DNA of 64,000 bases from Phoebastria nigripes. Lineage: Eukaryota; Chordata; Aves; Procellariiformes; Diomedeidae. The notes beneath the pieces are model-generated. The model worked only from the letters and a program-made list of their open reading frames with translations. It did no database searches and was not told where the DNA came from. Numbering within the stretch: position 1 is the first letter of the stretch; each line of letters starts with the position of its first letter. Position numbers and translations under genes: made by a program. Location: positions 2,975,920 through 3,039,919 of the forward strand of contig JAYKAV010002955.1 of NCBI GenBank assembly GCA_035582835.1. The letters run 5' to 3'. This document shows positions 14,002 through 27,969 of this stretch, in pieces.

Positions 14002-14095
14002 TTTTTTTTTTTTTTTTTTTNNNNNNNNNNNNNNNNNNNNNNCAGTTAGCCTTGACACTTACTTCTCTTCCTACCTTTTTTTTTTTTTTTTTTTT
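14002..14095. other. Assembly gap inside T-rich tract
   Basis: Nineteen Ts (14002-14020) run directly into 22 Ns (14021-14042). After 33 bases of unique CT-rich sequence comes a second run of about 20 Ts (14076-14095). The gap is most likely a homopolymer or pyrimidine tract that sequencing or assembly failed to resolve, so its true length is unknown. Confidence 0.9.
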
Positions 14096-14828
14096 ACAGT
14101 CCTGCCTTTTTAAGTTATAGGTGTGACCTAAAGGGAGACATAGAAAGTCCTATTTGCTTCTGAATATGTCAACATTTTAGATGGACAGTTTGCTCTGTGA
14201 CTAACAGTTAATTTAAAAGCTTTTAGTTCCAAACATACTGTGGCCAGTCAGTAATCAAGAAGTGCAAAAAAGCTGTTGTGGAGAACAGATAAACGTGCAA
14301 GTGCTAAAAGTCAAAGAAAATAGGTTTCTTTGTAGCTGTTCCTAGGGAGACATTGCAGGTAGAGCATCTGTTTCACTTACTGTGATTGAGTGCCAAGGCT
14401 GATGGATTGGTTTAATGTAGTCCTTATTAACAGCTTGTAGAGGCTAGCAAACTTTGCAACCTTCTAACAGGAAAACATTTTGAAAATTCAGGAGAATATT
14501 AAAGGTAGCAAAAATGTCATTTGAAATAAATGGAAAGCTCCTCATTTTTTAAAAAAAGAAAATGTAAAAATGAGATTGTCGTGTTTGTTTGAACGACAGA
14601 ATCTTCAAGCTCCTAGGTAAGCTGAAAAACATCCAAGTGAAGACTAGAGGAACACTTTTCAGGTTTATCTTTTTTAAATGCAGAAAAGGGAGTACAGGAC
14701 AGAACCACAGCGACAACCTGACATGGTACGTATTCAGTCAACCATTAGAATGTGTGATAATGCTGAAAATTTTCAAAATAATCCCTTGTTCTTCAGAGTC
14801 ATTGGCAGGATTCCAATAATAGATTTCT

Positions 14829-14841
14829 CCCCCCCCCCCCC
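14829..14841. repeat. C13 homopolymer in pyrimidine tract
   Basis: Thirteen consecutive Cs followed by a T/C-rich run to about 14870. It is a simple low-complexity tract and its length is likely to be unreliable in a draft assembly. Confidence 0.9.
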
Positions 14842-17800
14842 TTTTTTCTTCTCTCTTCCCCGTCCCCTAACTATTCTGTCAGGAACAATAGCTCTAAATG
14901 CTGTTCTTCTCTGGTAGGAATTGCACAGCTTTCAGCCAAATTTACCCTCTACTTGCACAGCTTGAGCCTGCAGTCAGTTAACATGCTTTTACTGAATATT
15001 CCCTCATCGCTGGGTGGTCCTTGGATCATTTCAACTCTTAGGTTCCCCAGTACAGTATCAATCCTTTAAAATCCTTCTGTCCTGAAAACTGAGGGGGTTC
15101 CCCAATATTCGGTCATCCTGCTGCTTTTCATCTTCACAGTACCAGCAGTTACATTCCCCTNTTTGCAGCTTTTCGTTCGATTGTAATTCTGAGTGAGCAG
15201 CTGGGGAAGTTTGCTTGTTACAGGTTTCCATTAACTATCCTTCTTTTAATGATGATCTGATTAGGAGTGCTCTGGAGATATCTTTCAGCAAATCAAACAG
15301 CGAATTATAGAATATCGCACCAGATATTTATCTACATTTTAAGAGCCAGACTATTAAATAGAAAAGGCATGTGCTTATAGTTTGAGCATGCTTTGCTCTA
15401 CTGAGATAATGTTTACCTTTCTTGTAAGGGAAACAACTTGATCATATTGGTCACGACAGCCAGACTGATCGACTGCCTGTTGGCAAANTAGTATATCTGT
15501 GCAGAAATTTAAAAGGCAACAGAAAGCCAGACCCACGTCTCTTGCATGTGAACTGCTCTCTCTACCTGGTTCTGCTTCTCACCTGTTGTGCAGGAATTAA
15601 AGTCATAGTGGCTAAAACGGGTTTCCAGGTTTTCTGAAATTCCCTGAGCAAGGGACCAAAATGATGCCTGAACACAAAGAATTCTGAAATGAGGCTTAAA
15701 TAGTTAAAAAAGGCCTTGTAAGAGTGAATAAACATAGGTACAGGGGCGAGTTTCACCTTATGCAAGCTTGTTGTTTATTTTTTGTCTTCAAGTCAGTGAA
15801 ATCTAAGAAAAAATGGAATGGTAGGCTTTAAAAAAAAAAGTTTAATCATCCCAGGAAACATATAGGCAATGAAAGCTATCAGATTTCTCCTTTAGCTCAT
15901 TTGGAAGAATTTATGCCTGTTCTGAAATTACCTACATTTCAGTATGCAAGCAAATACAAATCATGATAAAAAAATCTAGCCAATATTACATTGAATCTCC
16001 CATGTACATAAATAAACATTAAATTTCTACCACCATGTTATCATTCAGGTTGGTCTACAGATGTGGTATTTATGCCCAAAGGAATTACTATTGCTTCTCT
16101 GAAACTTTCCTTTATAAATCACTCACAGGAGAGAGGCTGAAGAAAATTAAGCAAGAAAGCAATCAGTGCCTTGCATGTGATTTTGGTAGAAATACATACG
16201 ATACTTACATTGATCTAATTTCTGTTTAAGTAAACATTTTTCTTTTAAGTGGGATGGCTGTACAAATTCCCCTCAGGACCACAACGACAGATGCTTTATT
16301 GGAGAATCACCTCAAAAGGAACTTAACTGAACTATAGCTGGTTTAGTCTTTTCGTTGTTAAGTGTCAGCTTCCCCATGTGCCAGGGTGAACCTATGGGTT
16401 TGGCCCTATATCATCACCACTTTTTCCCATCTTTTCTGTTTAGGAACAACAGTTCTGAATGCCACCGGTTCCATCTTAATTTTTTTCCTTTTTTTTTTTT
16501 CTTTAGAGTTTATAATTTCTAGTAGAAACACTCCTTGTACTCTTTTAACAATATAATACAGTTTACTCTTGTACTGCCTCAGTCCAGTGCTGAGAGCTTC
16601 CTGTACAGAGAGGTGCACACATGGTTAAGACAAAATAGTTTACAGTCAAATACACAGCAAGGGGACAACATCTGCATCTCATTGTTCAAAGCTGCTCTAC
16701 AAACAAATTAAATTAGGTCTGGGATGAAGGACAGTATTTAAAACATACTATTATTTCAAAAGTCATGTCAGATTACTAGACTAACTAATTTAGGAAAGTT
16801 TAATTTCTGTAGCCAATAGAAAACAAGGGAATGATGTTGCCAGCACCTCACAAGCCACATCTAACTCCCTTATATATAGCTGGATGGATAAGAAACACAT
16901 TCATGTCAAAAGTCTGTTACAAGGTTCAGGCTGACACTCTTCTTTATTACAAAATTTCTCAATAACTCTATTTATCCTCCAGTCCTATCCTGTCCCCATT
17001 TTTGCAGTTCTATGCCAATATGCTAATAATTATACCATCCCTTTTCATATAGCTCATCACATACAATGGACAATTTTCTTTGTAATGAGTGTAAATATGG
17101 TTCCTTTAATATAAATTAGAGAAATATAATAACATGGACACATTAAGGTTCTATTAGCAATAAATGTTTTCCTTCTTTGTTGGCAGGCAATATATTCCCC
17201 TGCTCCCAAATGAATATGTATAGTGTGCACAAATTGGAAAAAAACAGCTTAGAAAAGAAAATGTTTTTGTTTTGCTCTCTAAACCTTTTCAGTTCTAACA
17301 GTCTCAGGAAACATTCATTGCATTTTTAGACAATCTTATAACTGCACATGGTGGAAATAAATTAGTACAAAATACCTTTTCAGGAATCATCCGATAGACG
17401 TGAAAAAAACCAAACCCAAGACAAAGGTAGAAAGCTAAATAAGGATGTGAATATTAATCATTCAACAGCTGAAAGATAGATATCTGTGCAGAGACCCAAC
17501 TTCTCAGCTGGTATAAATCGACAGAGACTTGTCAGAGCTGTGTTGATATATGTCAGCTGGGGATTGAGCTTCATGTTGCTCCTAAAGTAGGAGACAAGTT
17601 GTCTGTTCAAGTCTGCTCATATCACTGATGGAGGTATTTTAACGAACAAGAGGACAATCAAGCACCAATTCCCATTTACACTCAATGGCAATTTAATATC
17701 CAATCCCCATTAATGGCTTTGAGAAATCTCTGTGCAAAGCTACTACTTTACATTACCACATTTATGTGTTCCTAAGGATGGGTATCTTTCTTGTAATGTG

Positions 17801-18680
17801 TGTCCAGTTAAACAATCTTCAGATTTTTGTTGGGAAAAATAAGTTCTAATTACATGTGTAATAAACCACTGCCTTTAAATACTTTTTTTGTGGGGGTTTT
17901 TGTTTTTTTTTTTTTCCCCCTTAATTTGGCCTGTGAAACGTAAAGGAAGAAGTTTCATGTTTTTGTTTGGAGAGTGGCAGCAGATTTAGTAACACAACTA
18001 TAAGAACAATGATGGGAGTGAGAAACTCATCATCATGTTAATTTGATACAACCCAGGAAGTCTGTAGTGAAATACATCATTCCTAACTGTTAATTAGTCT
18101 TCCACATAAGCAACAAGGTAGTATGGAAACATTGGCTAAGAAAACAAAGTAATTCTACATTATGAAAAAATGTTAATATGAACTAGAAGAAGTGGCTGAG
18201 AAAATAGCTGTTATTCCCATTTATTCATATGCTCAGTTGTTTTCTATTAATAACCAATAGGTAACTAGATATTTGAGCCCTGATGATGCATGAGTAATCT
18301 GTGCTTTAAGNCACATAGATGAATACACCTCTGGAGGAAGCAGTCGCCCTTCAGAGATTTGCCCTGTGCTCAGGAGAACACATTTCCACNGGGCAATTGG
18401 GTTGCCTTTCATTTGGATTGTAATCCTTTCAATTGGATTGTAACCTTTCATCCATAAGCGATTATGGATTGGGAGCAAATCCAAGGAAGTTAGTGAAACT
18501 GTTCCATAAGGAAACAGCAAAATCTTAGCTTAGACAATTTTGGTAGCCTTTGGCTGGCAGGGAGAAGTAGACACAGCAAATGTGAAGAAAACAAAGTTGA
18601 TCATGTCTGCAGAAATTATGTGTGAGGCAACCAGATATGACTGGGTAACGTGGAAGTTGTGGTGAAGGGCAATGTTGGGA

Positions 18681-19108
18681 GGAAGACCTCTAGGTCTCTA
18701 GTTCAACTTTCTTTTCTAATCAGGACTAACATCAAAGCTAGGGCAGGTTTATAAGGACCTTGTCCAGTCAAGTTCTTAAAACCTTCAGGGATGGAGACGG
18801 GCCCACCTCTCTGGGCACATGTTCCTGTATTTTTGCAGCAGCACAATGAATAAATTTTCTTTTTATCTAGCCAGAATGTTCCTTTTTGCAACTTGTACCC
18901 ATCACCTCCTTTCACAGCACATATCTGAGAAGATCCTGCCTTTGTTGTCATGAGGGCACAGTGTTGGCTCAGATACAGCCTGCTGTCCACCCTGACCCCA
19001 GGTGGTTTTCTTCAGAGCTGTGTAACCTGGCCTGTCATTCCCCAACCTGTACTGACTTACGGATTTGTGCTGTCTTGGGTGTGGGGTTTCACATTTGTCT
19101 TGGTTTTA
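18681..19108 (-). mobile_element. CR1 LINE fragment, antisense
   Basis: Read on the minus strand, this is a decayed CR1 ORF2 C-terminal region plus the 3' end. The plus strand shows the reverse-complemented CR1 hallmarks in order: GACCTCTAGGTCTCTAGT, AGGGATGGAGAC, CCTCTCTGGGCA and TTTTTGCAACTTGTACCCAT. Further right, at about 18985-19100, comes an earlier part of the RT gene. In the minus frame residues such as KLQKGTFWLDKKK match the CR1 Pol C-terminal region. The spacing is shorter than in an intact CR1, so an internal deletion lies between the two parts. It is non-functional and older than the copy at 38 kb. Confidence 0.8.
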
Positions 19109-22100
19109 TATATATTTATTTATTTATAATGGGAAGGGATGAGTTATCAACCCATTATTTCTTGTAATATATATGATGTGCTAAGTTCCAGACAGATTGT
19201 CCAGCAGGACTTTGTAACAGAGTAATGGAATAATCAGGAGAGGAAGAATGCACTTGCTGAGTTTTTATTGTGATATGTGTGTCAAGGGCTGGATTAGAAC
19301 ACAAACTTTAATCTTTCATAGACTGGCATTGCAGTTACAGACAATATTACAGTAGCAGAGTTCCAGGTTGCAAGAGAGGGATTTTTGGGAGAGGGATTTT
19401 CTGCTTATGCAGCTGCTAGAGCAGTGTGACTCCAANGGTACTAGAGCAATGCAAGTAAATACATGGTTATTCTTATTGTTGATGATATTGGTGTTGTATC
19501 ATTGAAAGAAGGGAAAAGCTGCTGCCCCTCATTCCATCTGCTAAAAGCTATTTGTTTTGTCATAACTTAGATCAAGATGGCGAGCTTCCTGAAGCTAGGA
19601 GAATTTTTTTTTTGTGTCTGGTATGAAATGTCCTACAAGTACTTTAAATCAATGCAGCTCAGTATAGAAAGAGGGAAAAAGGGATTCCCATCATCTTGGA
19701 AATTTATTTTGCTATCATCTTCTTCCCCAAAATAAGAGTGAAAAGTCAAATGTCATTTTCTAATAACAATGTATTTTTAGTCCTTATGCTGCCTGGAATA
19801 TGATGTCAAGACTTCCATTTACTTCAGTGGTATGAGAACTTTTCTTTCTTATTATGTTTCTTGATATTACTCAGAAGAATTTCTCACTATATGTATATTG
19901 GTATAAAGCCAATGAAATAGCCAATCCTATAGTCCATGTATATGATGATTTATATCAACTGAATTTAATTCAACAGTAAATTACTTAATTTAATTCAGCA
20001 GTAAAAATCCTAACATTAACTAGATATTCTTACACAAATCTCCTTCTAAATTTTTTAATTGACTTTATTTTCTTTGATAGCTCTGTGGACCTTGTGGCTT
20101 ATTTTTTCCAGACTTAAATTTATGATATTGTTTTAAGATATAGATCAATGCTTAATACTTTTTAAAAATCCACCATAGTATTTGATTTTACTTTATTCCT
20201 TAAGCAAAGTTTGAAAATCTTATTGTTAATGATATTTTACTGATTTATACTTGCTGTTTTTAACTTGGTTCATTCCCCTTTCCCTTCCGTCTAGCTCTAG
20301 AGACTAAAAGGCTCTGGGGATTTGCATGAATTTGCTATTGTTGTACACTGTATAACTGTAAAATATTTCTGTACTATTCAAAGGTAAAGGAATCAGTTGT
20401 ATAAAATGAATAAAAACTATGAAATGTCCAGATGGAGCTTTCTAACCATCAAAAAGGTAATCAGCATTTTGCTTAGCAACCAAACTTTAATTATGATAGT
20501 TAATCTTGGAGGTGGAAACAGAAGTGGAAGATCTGATGCTTAACTAAAATTGATTGACTCCATAAAATGTCCTTGAATAAAAGGACAGAAATAACCTGAC
20601 CTTTGGAAACTATTACACAAAGTATACTTAAAATGATTTTGTCATCTTGAAGGTGTTTGATTGATCACTTGTAAGTATGTTGTCAGCAAGGTGTTACAAT
20701 TTTCTAATAGTTTTGATACTCGTCTTTTGAAAGGAAACAATTTTGAGGGAGGGAATAATAAGGTTGCTGCTACTTCAGGTGAAGGAAAGGCATGATTTCC
20801 AATACATATGCAAAACAACAATATGGTGAAAACATCAAGCTGTTAACCAACCACTCTTACCAGTAAACTTAGTTTTTCTAGAAATGTAGACTGACCTGGT
20901 GATAACCATGACTTCAAGAACAAATCTGCGCTGGAAATAATCAGACCAAATATAAACCAATGGAGTCATCTATTGTCCTGCTACAATTAGTGGGAACAAA
21001 GAGGCACCTTCAGAGAACAAGCCACCTCATCCCCAAAAGATGTTTAACATAGGTCGGCTGAATCACCTGTCCATGTGCCTTCTTTATTTATATATGATGG
21101 AAGGAGGAAGGAGATTCGTCTGACAAAATATGGATACCTACATTGGTACTAAAATAGTATGATTTATCACAATCTGAAATATTCTAGAGGAATCTCTACT
21201 TAACAGTCTCTATTTCCTTCCACTGACTTCATGAACTTTGTTTGACTCTACAGCTCAGCTGTAGAGACTTTAGGGTGGGTGAGATTTTTCACAGCCTTGG
21301 TGTTTCAGGTGTGGTCAACACAATTGCTAGTTTGATCAGATTGGGCTAGAGCTTCTAATACAAAAAGATAACGACAAATTTTATTGCAGTCTTTGGAGTT
21401 CATATGAGAACAACTGGCATAAGCATAGTAAAAAAAAAATAAAAACCAAGTTACTACATTAAATCATCTTCTAAAATTGATTCCCCACAATTTGAAGGAC
21501 TGAAAACCATGAAAAGCTTCTGTCATCAGGTATGACGACATGCTAATGTGATTCTTTTTCATGTTTCCTGTTGTTTCCATGGGGGGGGGGGGGGAAATCT
21601 CGGAGAATATTTGAGTTATGAAAGCTCGAGAAATTCCTCAATTCCATGGAGGCCTCTTTTACAGACAAAAAGAAAGAATAACACTGTAATGGAAAAGTTC
21701 AAAGTTAATGGAAGAATTCAATTTAAAATAAGTAATATCTGTGACAGCTTGGTGCATTACTGAACTCCTGAAAAGAGCTGGAAAAAGGTCGCTGGAAACA
21801 GTGAAGAAGTATTGCACTAATCTGAAATTTGTTAAAATCAATTTCAGCACCTTACTCTAGAGACACTTTTATAAAGAATGATGTGTTACAGTTTCAGCAT
21901 GAGGACTTCCTTGTGATAAGCCTGTATTCAAATCCATACTCTATATGTGCACAATGTGGCTATTAAAAGACTCCTTGTTCCTGAGTGACCACAGAGGAGA
22001 AAAGTCAAACAGATTGACTCCTACCAACATTATGCTGAACATCCAGAAGTTAAGAAAACTTGCCAGTTTAATTTTCAAAAATCTGATTCCTATACATTTG

Positions 22101-25100
22101 ATTGAAAGAACCTTTATGATACCAAGATCATCTTCAACTGCACCATCTGGTAGCAGCTCATAATCTTACAGTAGCTAAGTGTGATGAAAGCCAATTTAAC
22201 AATTAATGCAGATGTCTCTTTAGGGATTCATTGTATATCTCTCTGATGCTATCCCCCAGCAAGATTATGATGCAAAAGTCTCTTTTGGCCTGATTTTTAT
22301 CCCAGTCTTATGAATTTTGAACCAGGACCTGCACAAATGATAGAAGATCTGTATGTTATCAGTAAAGTCATGTCAGGGCTGAATTATAGCCTCCCCTCTT
22401 CTGTCTAAGAAAAATAATCATAATTTTTCCATCCCTTGCTGAAACTTAACAGTCTGCCAGGTGGCAGCCACCATTTCAGAGACATATGCTTGAAAGGCAA
22501 AATGTCTATCCAGTCATCCTGAGCCAATTGCCCTCACAAATGTGATTCCAGTGACAACAATACTGGATTTGGAGCCGTACAGCAAAATTAAACTCGTGGT
22601 CTCAGAGGCTTTTAAAAACCACTTGGCCTGACAATAGAATCACTCTGTGCCAGCAAATGCTTTCTTTTTCTATTTTTTTTCATCATCTAAAGTGTCCCCA
22701 AAGTAGATTGGGGCATTGTTTCTTCTTTTTTAAAGATGCAATTGGTAGCATAGTGAGCAAAGATGCAGACAGCCGGACAAGCTCTGAGCCAAAATTCTTG
22801 ATGTCTTTTCTAACACACTGCTTATCCTTCACATCTGCTGGAGGGTGAAAAGTAAGAAAAAGCAAACCAAAGCAATACCCTCCGCGCACACACGCTCATG
22901 AAATCTTTTATCTACAGGACCTACTGTTCCTGTCGGCCTTTATAGGCCTGAACCAAGGCAGTGAAAAAGGTCTCCTGGATTTAGCTGTGGTTACATTTAG
23001 ACACAATGCATTGCTCCCTTCCAAACTTCCCTCATAACACCCAAAGGATGAGCTGGATAGACTTAATAAATCATGTGGCAGGTAAAAGTATGACAGGGGC
23101 CATGCCTTGCTTCATGGTCTTCAGTCAGTGGGTAGCCCCTACATAACCATAGACCTGTGGCAGCCAAGAGTGGCCTTGCAAAACAAGCTTGGGATGGGAA
23201 GCTCTGGGAATCTGTGTTGTCGGATTTACTGCAGATGCAATATAGTCTCTCAGTGTGTACAAATGGGGTTTGGTCCTTCTGTATTTATGCTGTGGTTTCA
23301 AATATTGAGTGCTCATGCCTTGTAACAGAATTTTTTTCCCCTTGAAATCTCTCTCCGAATGGGTCCATGATGCTGCAGTCACGGCAGGTTTCATCTGTCC
23401 CTTGGATTAATGTTTTGCTTAGCTCTAGCAAAGACAAGTTCAAAGGTTAGAAACTATCTCCTAGTCTGTTATACGATTACCAGGAAACAAACAGAATGTC
23501 ACGTTTCTCATTCAAAAAAAAGCATAAAGGAAAGAAAGTCTTGAAGGGCATACTCAACAGAAGCGTGGAAAAACAGAATATGAAGAGCTTTCCTTTTATA
23601 GAGTCTTTAGTCAGAGATGACGCTGTCTCTGGGATCACCTCTGCCTTCACTCTTTGACATCAGTAGCTCCCCACATTTTTTGCAGTGCACAGAGAGGTTA
23701 GTTGCTCTCATTTGGGCTACTTCCTCCAAGCTAGCCATCTACTCTGCTTTTTGGATGAAGCATATCTAGCTTTCTTGGGCTAAATAGGGGTACATAGATG
23801 CTCTTTTCTCTGGCAAATTGCTTGAGTAATCCATTGGTTTCAGGAAAGGGAGCAAGAAATTAAAAAATGCTTTTACATAAAACAGACAGAATCAATTGAA
23901 AACAATTGTTTTTACTATCATTCATATCACATTGTCATATTTTCATGATAGACAGGACTCCTTACAGCCAAAATCAGACCACCCTGTTACACAGTGGTAC
24001 TTTTAGTAGCGAAGTTTATTCACTGTGGCTTTAAAAGAAAAAGGAGATAAAAAAGTAAGAACAGATATTCCCAGTAGAGGTACTTCATATTTTTGATGCA
24101 CCCATCTGTGTGGCCTTACCTCAGGTGATTAGTGAGTCTAAAAGATGTGACATTTGCAGCTTACTGATATTATATACTGGCCAGCACTATATCAATCACT
24201 GCTGCCAGATGCAAATGCAGCCTGTCACCAAAAGACATCCCTTTTCCCAAAGCAGTTTTATGTCAAGATGAGAGCAGTGTGTTCCTGCTTGAGCTAACAC
24301 AGACCAACTCTACTGAAGTCCATGGAATTATACAAAAGTTAAACTAGGTTACATCGACCTATATATTGTAAAACCTTCTTTCATCTATTCCCTTGTAAAC
24401 TCAGCATGACTACAGTGATCTCAGTGATGCTACTGCAGTGTTACACTACTGCATGAGGGGTGTGCGTGCAAATTTAGCCCCATGTGTTACTACTGGAACT
24501 AACTGGAATTTTTTCCATGGACTGTTAGTACAATTGGGAAGTATTGACTATGGGAATGTAATATGGGACTGCAATAATTTAAACAGCATCTCCAGGAGAC
24601 CTCCCTAGAACACCATCTGAAAGATATTAAGAAGCCTCCCAGTTCACTTTAACCCTTGGATATCCATTTTCTAAAAGCTTAGACTCCTGGGACAGTTGGC
24701 TAACTATCCTGGAAATTTTAGTAGTATTGACTACTAGATTCCTGCATCTTAGGACTGCCCCATGACCAAATCAGGAATCCCAAACTTCTCCATTTCTTCA
24801 TTTGTGCACTAGAACTATTAACATTCTAGGATTCAAAAATAGGATATCAGACAGGGCTCCTAAGGTTTTCTGCTCCCAGAGGTTTTTCTTTTCAGATGGA
24901 ATTTCACTTAGTTTATTTATTAATATAACGTTTCAGAATTTAACACATTTCCAACATTTCTACTCTCAGATTGCAGATACTTAGAAAACTTGACTTGGAA
25001 ATATAGATCAGAATCTTGAAATTTTCCATATACCAGCACTGCCAATCATTGTCCAATTCTAGTCACTGAATTTTTGAGATCCTATTATTACTACTTGATG

Positions 25101-26563
25101 GTTATTTGTTGACAGTCATGTCCCAGTAAGTAGCTTGGGCCCAGAGTCACACTAACATGATGTTTTCCAGGAGTTAATTTTCCCAGGCCAGCTCAGAACA
25201 TGGATGAAATGGATGTGTGAATGACAGCTTTTGAGTCTGTAAATATATCTTTACTGGTGCTATCAAACATCCAGACTCTTTCAGACCTTTACGCTACTTA
25301 TTTTCAGATGCTTACCTGAAGCACCTGAGTCTCCAATGCTTAAATTGCAGAATCCAAAGGACAGAGTTCCTGGGTGCATCCTGACACCATGTCACATAAT
25401 TCCTCTCCCCTGTCCCAGATCTTGATTTCTGTGCTATGAAAATTAAGTCATGAGGACAGGAAGGGGCTGTAGAACACTTGGATCAGTATACTGACCTGGA
25501 AAAAGGGCAATTCAAGACAATTCAGGCCCACTGATGTGCATCAACCATACAGCGTGGAGGACTTCAAATCTCTATATGCTCCCTTGACATTAAGTGGACA
25601 GATATCAGCAGTTCCAGTTGGTGATCTAATCAGCCAAAAACTGAGTGATTCCTGGGAGTGCCTCATGGGAGAAGGAACCTGGGGAGACTGGATATATATA
25701 GCTAGGAAATTCAGGTAAGTTTCTGAATTTATGGTGGGTGAATACTAACACTTTGTGGAAAGCTAAACATTAGAGCAGATTCACAACACTTTCAGTGGGT
25801 ATGGTCCTACTGCAGTGTTTTATCAACCATGGCCACAGTTATTCCCATTAACTTCTGTGGGGGTCTTTACAATAGCTTGTGGGATATCGCTCCAGAGAAA
25901 CATGATGTTTGTTCGTCAGTTGCATGCATTTCTCCTAGTGTTTTAAAGCTTTCTAGTCTTGCAACTTTGAAATATTTATAATTATAATTACTTAATTTAT
26001 AATTACTTATAACTACTGAAATGCCTTCTTGGGAAACATTCAAGCTGTTGCTTTAAAAATGTATAAGTATGGCTTGCTTTAACAGTTATTTCTGAATTCA
26101 GATGCAAAATATCCCTTCCTTTCACTACTTAATCACTCACTCAACCTTTGGATTGGGGGTGGGGAGCAGAAGAGAGCGAGTCCAGGCATTACACTTTATC
26201 AATTTGACTTTAAGACCATTTATGCTCTAGCAGTGATTATGGCTCTTTTTTGTTAGCAGCAAGAGATGGGCAGAGGATTCATTGACAAAGACTGTAATCC
26301 TTGCAAAGGTTTGTTGTTGTTGTTGTTGAATTTTGCAGTATATGAAGGTCTCTTTGGAGACAAAAGTTGCTATCCTTCTCTCTTCCCCTGCCCTTTCTTG
26401 GTCCATCAGTCTGAAATACTCTGTCAGTTGAAACTCTATGGAAGAAGATGGTGGGAAAAGAGAAAGCTGAAATAATTATTGATTGGCTATTTTCACATAA
26501 GTGGCAATCTTCCTAGTCTTGCATCTTAGTTTCAGTTTAGTTCCTGGTGATATATCAATATAA
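19109..26563. other. Gene-free stretch with no recognised repeat
   Basis: No gene, RNA or recognised transposon is seen. A perfect 14-bp palindrome (AAAACAATTGTTTT) sits at 23899-23912, and a G14 run at 21581-21594. The segment around 20230-20430 has some 3'-UTR-like character: a POU octamer in reverse (ATTTGCAT, 20330-20337), UGUA-type motifs and AATAAA. No coding sequence leads into it. Confidence 0.5.
21581..21594. repeat. G14 homopolymer
   Basis: Fourteen consecutive Gs in otherwise AT-rich sequence. It is a low-complexity run, and its length may be unreliable. Confidence 0.9.
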
Positions 26564-26567
26564 AATA

Positions 26568-26602
<35 letters not shown>

Positions 26603-26610
26603 AATAATAG
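26564..26610. repeat. (AAT)n microsatellite with GAT interruptions
   Basis: About 47 bases of AAT units with two ATG/GAT interruptions. It lies some 45 bases upstream of an antisense MIR copy. It may have grown from the A/T-rich tail of that SINE, but this is inference. Confidence 0.9.
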
Positions 26611-26654
26611 CAATTTTCTGAAAATGTGATTATGACAGTATCAACAATATCACA

Positions 26655-26855
26655 TTATATTTAGCAACTTTACAGCTTACAGTATTTTATAAAAAGTTCA
26701 CTATTATTATCCCTGTGGCTTTTTTAACAGATGGTGAAACCAGGGAGTAAAGAAATTAATTTGTTCAAGGTCACTCCACAGAGCAATGGAAAAGCTATGA
26801 ATTGAAATCAGATTTCCTGAGTCCCAAGCCAGCTCTTTAACGTATGGTGACAATG
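26655..26855 (-). mobile_element. MIR SINE, antisense
   Basis: The plus strand shows the reverse complement of the mammalian-wide/amniote MIR consensus in the correct order. The 3' region comes first (CTATTATTATCCC), then ACAGATGGTGAAAC, the CORE segment TTCAAGGTCAC..CAGAGCAATGG, and the tRNA-derived box region near AATCAGATTTCCTGAGTCCCA. Divergence is high, as expected for an insertion that predates birds. It is nearly full length at about 200 bases. MIR is non-coding and was mobilised by L2-type LINEs. Copies are uncommon in birds but known. Confidence 0.7.
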
Positions 26856-27969
26856 CTTCTTACAAAGGATAGCAGGCACTTAAGAGAACAAAATACCACA
26901 GCATTAAATGAAAAGCACCACATTAAAGATTTTTGCTTTGAACATTTTATAGTCTATTCCCGTTTATGAATTCCAGAAATTCACATTTATTTACAAGACA
27001 CAAAGGAGAAAGAGGTGATACCCAGTGACTGTTACTATTAATAAACTTTTCAGACAGTATTTTTCTCTGAATAAAATGTATTGGGATACTCTTGCAGGTA
27101 AGATGTATAATGACAAATGGAGTATAATTACTATTGATGTTACTGTGTTCAGGTGAAGTGAAGATGTAGGCAATATATTCATAGATTGACTAGTAGACCT
27201 AAACACTGACTTCTTGCCTGCCTTTGTCACAAAATATAACACTGCCTGAGGTAAAATCTCAGGTTCTCATATCCTGATATGATCTGAGCAAGGACATGAC
27301 ACTCCCATATTGCTTTTCCACTGGGGGAGTCAGGTGTCACCTAACACCACAAACTATTCGTCATTAAAGGCTCAGCAGTTGCCACTCACCAGTATTTGAA
27401 TTTCTGAAGGTATTTCCTACTCTAGCGTTGTGCATGGACTTTCTCGGTATCACTTTCAGCTAGTATGAAGACCTGAAAACAGACAAACCAAAAAACAAAA
27501 CCAGGAGAGATATCAAGAAGGTGGGAAAATCTACTTTTGTTGATGGCCTCAGAAGTTAAGTAAACACTAATTTGTGTGCAATGTTCTTTGTCCAGAGGCA
27601 TTCCCAGTTTGCCAATTATTAACATTACTTTTGATTAGTTCAGCAAATCTCAAAGGGTAAATGCTGCATTAATAATGAGCTATAGGCATTAGCAGGACAT
27701 GTGAAGATCTTGCTGTACTCACTGTGGGTATTCCCACAGAGAATATTTGTAGAAAAGCAGTATAAATAAGGAAGCTATTAAAATGCTCTAGATTCTCAAT
27801 GACTTGGAGAATTTGGGGCACATAAATTTTTTAAGATCTTTGTATTTTTTCTAGGATGGGGAAAATAATTGCATTTAAAGCAGTTTAAAAACCCAAAGGA
27901 ACAGGATTAGCTTTTCAATTTTCCGTTTAAATAATCTAATTTTGACACTAAGCTTGGTAAGTAAACACA

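Larger units (their letters stand above)
13481..18680. other. Gene-free stretch including assembly gap
   Basis: No gene is recognisable. It holds the poly-T/N-gap region near 14.0 kb, a 13-base C run at 14829-14841, and a run of Ts near 17.9 kb. Near 18408-18440 a roughly 20-bp unit (core TTGGATTGTAA then CCTTTCA) is imperfectly duplicated. Open frames here are short and featureless. Confidence 0.55.

Noticed and set aside
19570..19590. YY1-like AAGATGGCG motif as a promoter
   Set aside because: It is a single motif without CpG island, TATA box, initiator context or downstream gene.
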